Shown here: positions 63,105-64,000 of the stretch, in pieces | How positions within the stretch are numbered: the first letter of the stretch is position 1 | How the letters are laid out: each line of letters opens with the position of its first letter | DNA from: Polaribacter sp. | GTDB lineage: Bacteria; Bacteroidota; Bacteroidia; Flavobacteriales; Flavobacteriaceae | Direction: 5' to 3' | Length of the DNA stretch: 64,000 nt | Assembly (NCBI GenBank): GCA_020740485.1 | Contig: DYMN01000005.1 | Coordinates: 1 to 64,000 of the forward strand | Program-made: the position numbers and the translations under genes | The notes under the pieces: model-generated | The model's database searches: none | Seen by the model: the letters and a program-made list of their open reading frames with translations, nothing else | Told to the model about the DNA's origin: nothing

Positions 63105-64000
63105 AGCTTTTCAATATTGCTTGATGCTTATTGCCCTCTTTTTTGGCAATTTTGCTGTTAATGCACAAGATGTCAATGTGATGGTTAAAGATTCTATCTT
63201 ATATCATCCCGGCAAAGAATACATCTTAGGCGATTTTAAAATCAACGGATTAGATCGGTTTAGTGAGCAAACGGTAAAAGTGCACTCCGGCTTAATTGTA
63301 GATTCGCCCATTAAATTACCCGGTGATAAATTGACAAGTGCCATCAAAAGATTGTATGATACCAAACAATTTAGTAAAGTAGATGTTTTCATCGCCAAAG
63401 TGGAGGATGGAAAGGTGTATTTGGAATTTGATGTTACTGAATTGCCTCAATTAGATAAAATGGAATTCCCCGGCGAACGCGCTTCAAAAGCAAAAACGCT
63501 ACAAGACGAAGTTAAAATTAAGGCTGGAGATATGGTCAATGATAATCTTATGGTTACCACTAAAAACTTCTTTCAAGACAAATATAAAAAAGAGGGTTAT
63601 CTGAATGCAAAAGTGACAGTCGATACCAAACCATCTGAAAAGCCAAATGCAGTTGATTTAATGGTATATATTGACAAAGGACAAAAAGTGAAGATTAATA
63701 AAATTAATTTTCACGGAATTGGACAATTGTCTGAAAAAAAATTAGAGAAACAAATGAAAAAAACCAAAGAAAAATTCTTTGGAAGAATATGGAAAAAATC
63801 TAAATATATTGAAACCGATTATAAAGAAGATTTACAGAATATAATAGATGCTTACAGTGAAAAAGGCTTAAGAGATGCTATCATCACAGATGAAAAAATG
63901 ACGGTCAATGCAGATAATACCATAGATTTAGACTTATACATAAACGAAGGAAAAAAATATTATTTTGGTGATATTGACTTCATTGGCAACACCGTTTACA
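63070..64000 (+). CDS. bamA: Outer-membrane assembly factor BamA, N-terminal part (runs off window)
   Basis: The open frame from ATG 63070 runs to the window end, giving 310 residues of BamA, the barrel insertase of the outer membrane. A signal segment (LMLIALFFGNFAVNAQ, about 18-33) is followed by POTRA domains: YILGDFKINGLDRFSEQTVKVHSGL (about 52-76, in parts), KVDVFIAKVEDGKVYLEFDVTE, VKINKINFHGIGQLSEKKLEKQM, and YYFGDIDFIGNTVY at the edge, which opens another. The C-terminal barrel lies outside. ATG 63070 is inside the uppS end; a later ATG at 63124 would cut into the signal peptide. Confidence 0.9.
   Translation, partial: MVKQVNKLKLLKAFQYCLMLIALFFGNFAVNAQDVNVMVKDSILYHPGKEYILGDFKINGLDRFSEQTVKVHSGLIVDSPIKLPGDKLTSAIKRLYDTKQFSKVDVFIAKVEDGKVYLEFDVTELPQLDKMEFPGERASKAKTLQDEVKIKAGDMVNDNLMVTTKNFFQDKYKKEGYLNAKVTVDTKPSEKPNAVDLMVYIDKGQKVKINKINFHGIGQLSEKKLEKQMKKTKEKFFGRIWKKSKYIETDYKEDLQNIIDAYSEKGLRDAIITDEKMTVNADNTIDLDLYINEGKKYYFGDIDFIGNTVY

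Overview
The window is chromosomal DNA of a low-GC member of the Bacteroidota, most likely class Flavobacteriia. The evidence is a T9SS-sorted subtilisin, a gliding-motility ATPase (GldA), a TonB receptor with an N-terminal carboxypeptidase-regulatory-like domain, typical Bacteroidota gene pairs (amidase-MCE, menC-CPBP protease, DUF4286-rsmA), no consistent Shine-Dalgarno signal, and many genes preceded by the Bacteroidota -7 promoter motif TAnnTTTG. I cannot name a species. There is no prophage, integrative element, CRISPR array or defence island; almost everything is single-copy housekeeping and envelope biogenesis.

Layout. 1-15 kb: a palindromic repeat cluster, lepA, an outer-membrane beta-barrel protein, a TonB receptor, prmA, an orphan lipoprotein, two tandem small ssb genes, a CYTH enzyme, an M17 aminopeptidase, a PDZ-aspartyl protease, and a coupled trio aminotransferase / flavin-fold oxidase / murB. 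15-31 kb: an O-antigen-ligase-like protein with a TPR tail, DUF4286-rsmA-mgtE, an epimerase, recO, an LptD-like porin, the amidase-MCE-FeS reductase run, a CPBP protease and menC. 31-41 kb: tRNA-Arg(CCU), DUF2797, an EF-G paralogue, an M3 peptidase-lipB-lipoprotein operon, a small YqaE/Pmp3 protein that ORF callers easily miss, gldA, and a DUF2807 lipoprotein with a PagL-type lipid A deacylase. 41-53 kb: T9SS subtilisin, valS, a DUF1573 protein, a saccharopine-dehydrogenase-like enzyme, a flippase, DUF58, trxA. 53-64 kb: metK with an apparent SAM-II riboswitch, the rod-shape operon mreB-mreC-mreD-mrdA-rodA, prfA, then a DUF6089 barrel protein, uppS and the start of bamA, which runs off the window.

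The unifying theme is building the envelope: peptidoglycan precursor and synthesis (murB, uppS, mrdA, rodA, mreBCD, amidase), outer-membrane insertion (bamA, lptD), lipid/LPS handling (MCE protein, PagL-like deacylase, O-antigen ligase, flippase) and secretion (T9SS cargo, GldA). The observations I find most worth a second look are the SAM-II-like aptamer at the 5' end of the metK transcript, an EF-G paralogue that has lost its catalytic histidine and other G-motif residues, a tRNA-Arg whose acceptor stem carries two tandem U.U mismatches, promoter elements placed so close to gldA and the aspartyl protease that leaderless mRNAs are predicted, and an interspersed repeat that seems to have been captured as the N-terminus of a secreted protein.
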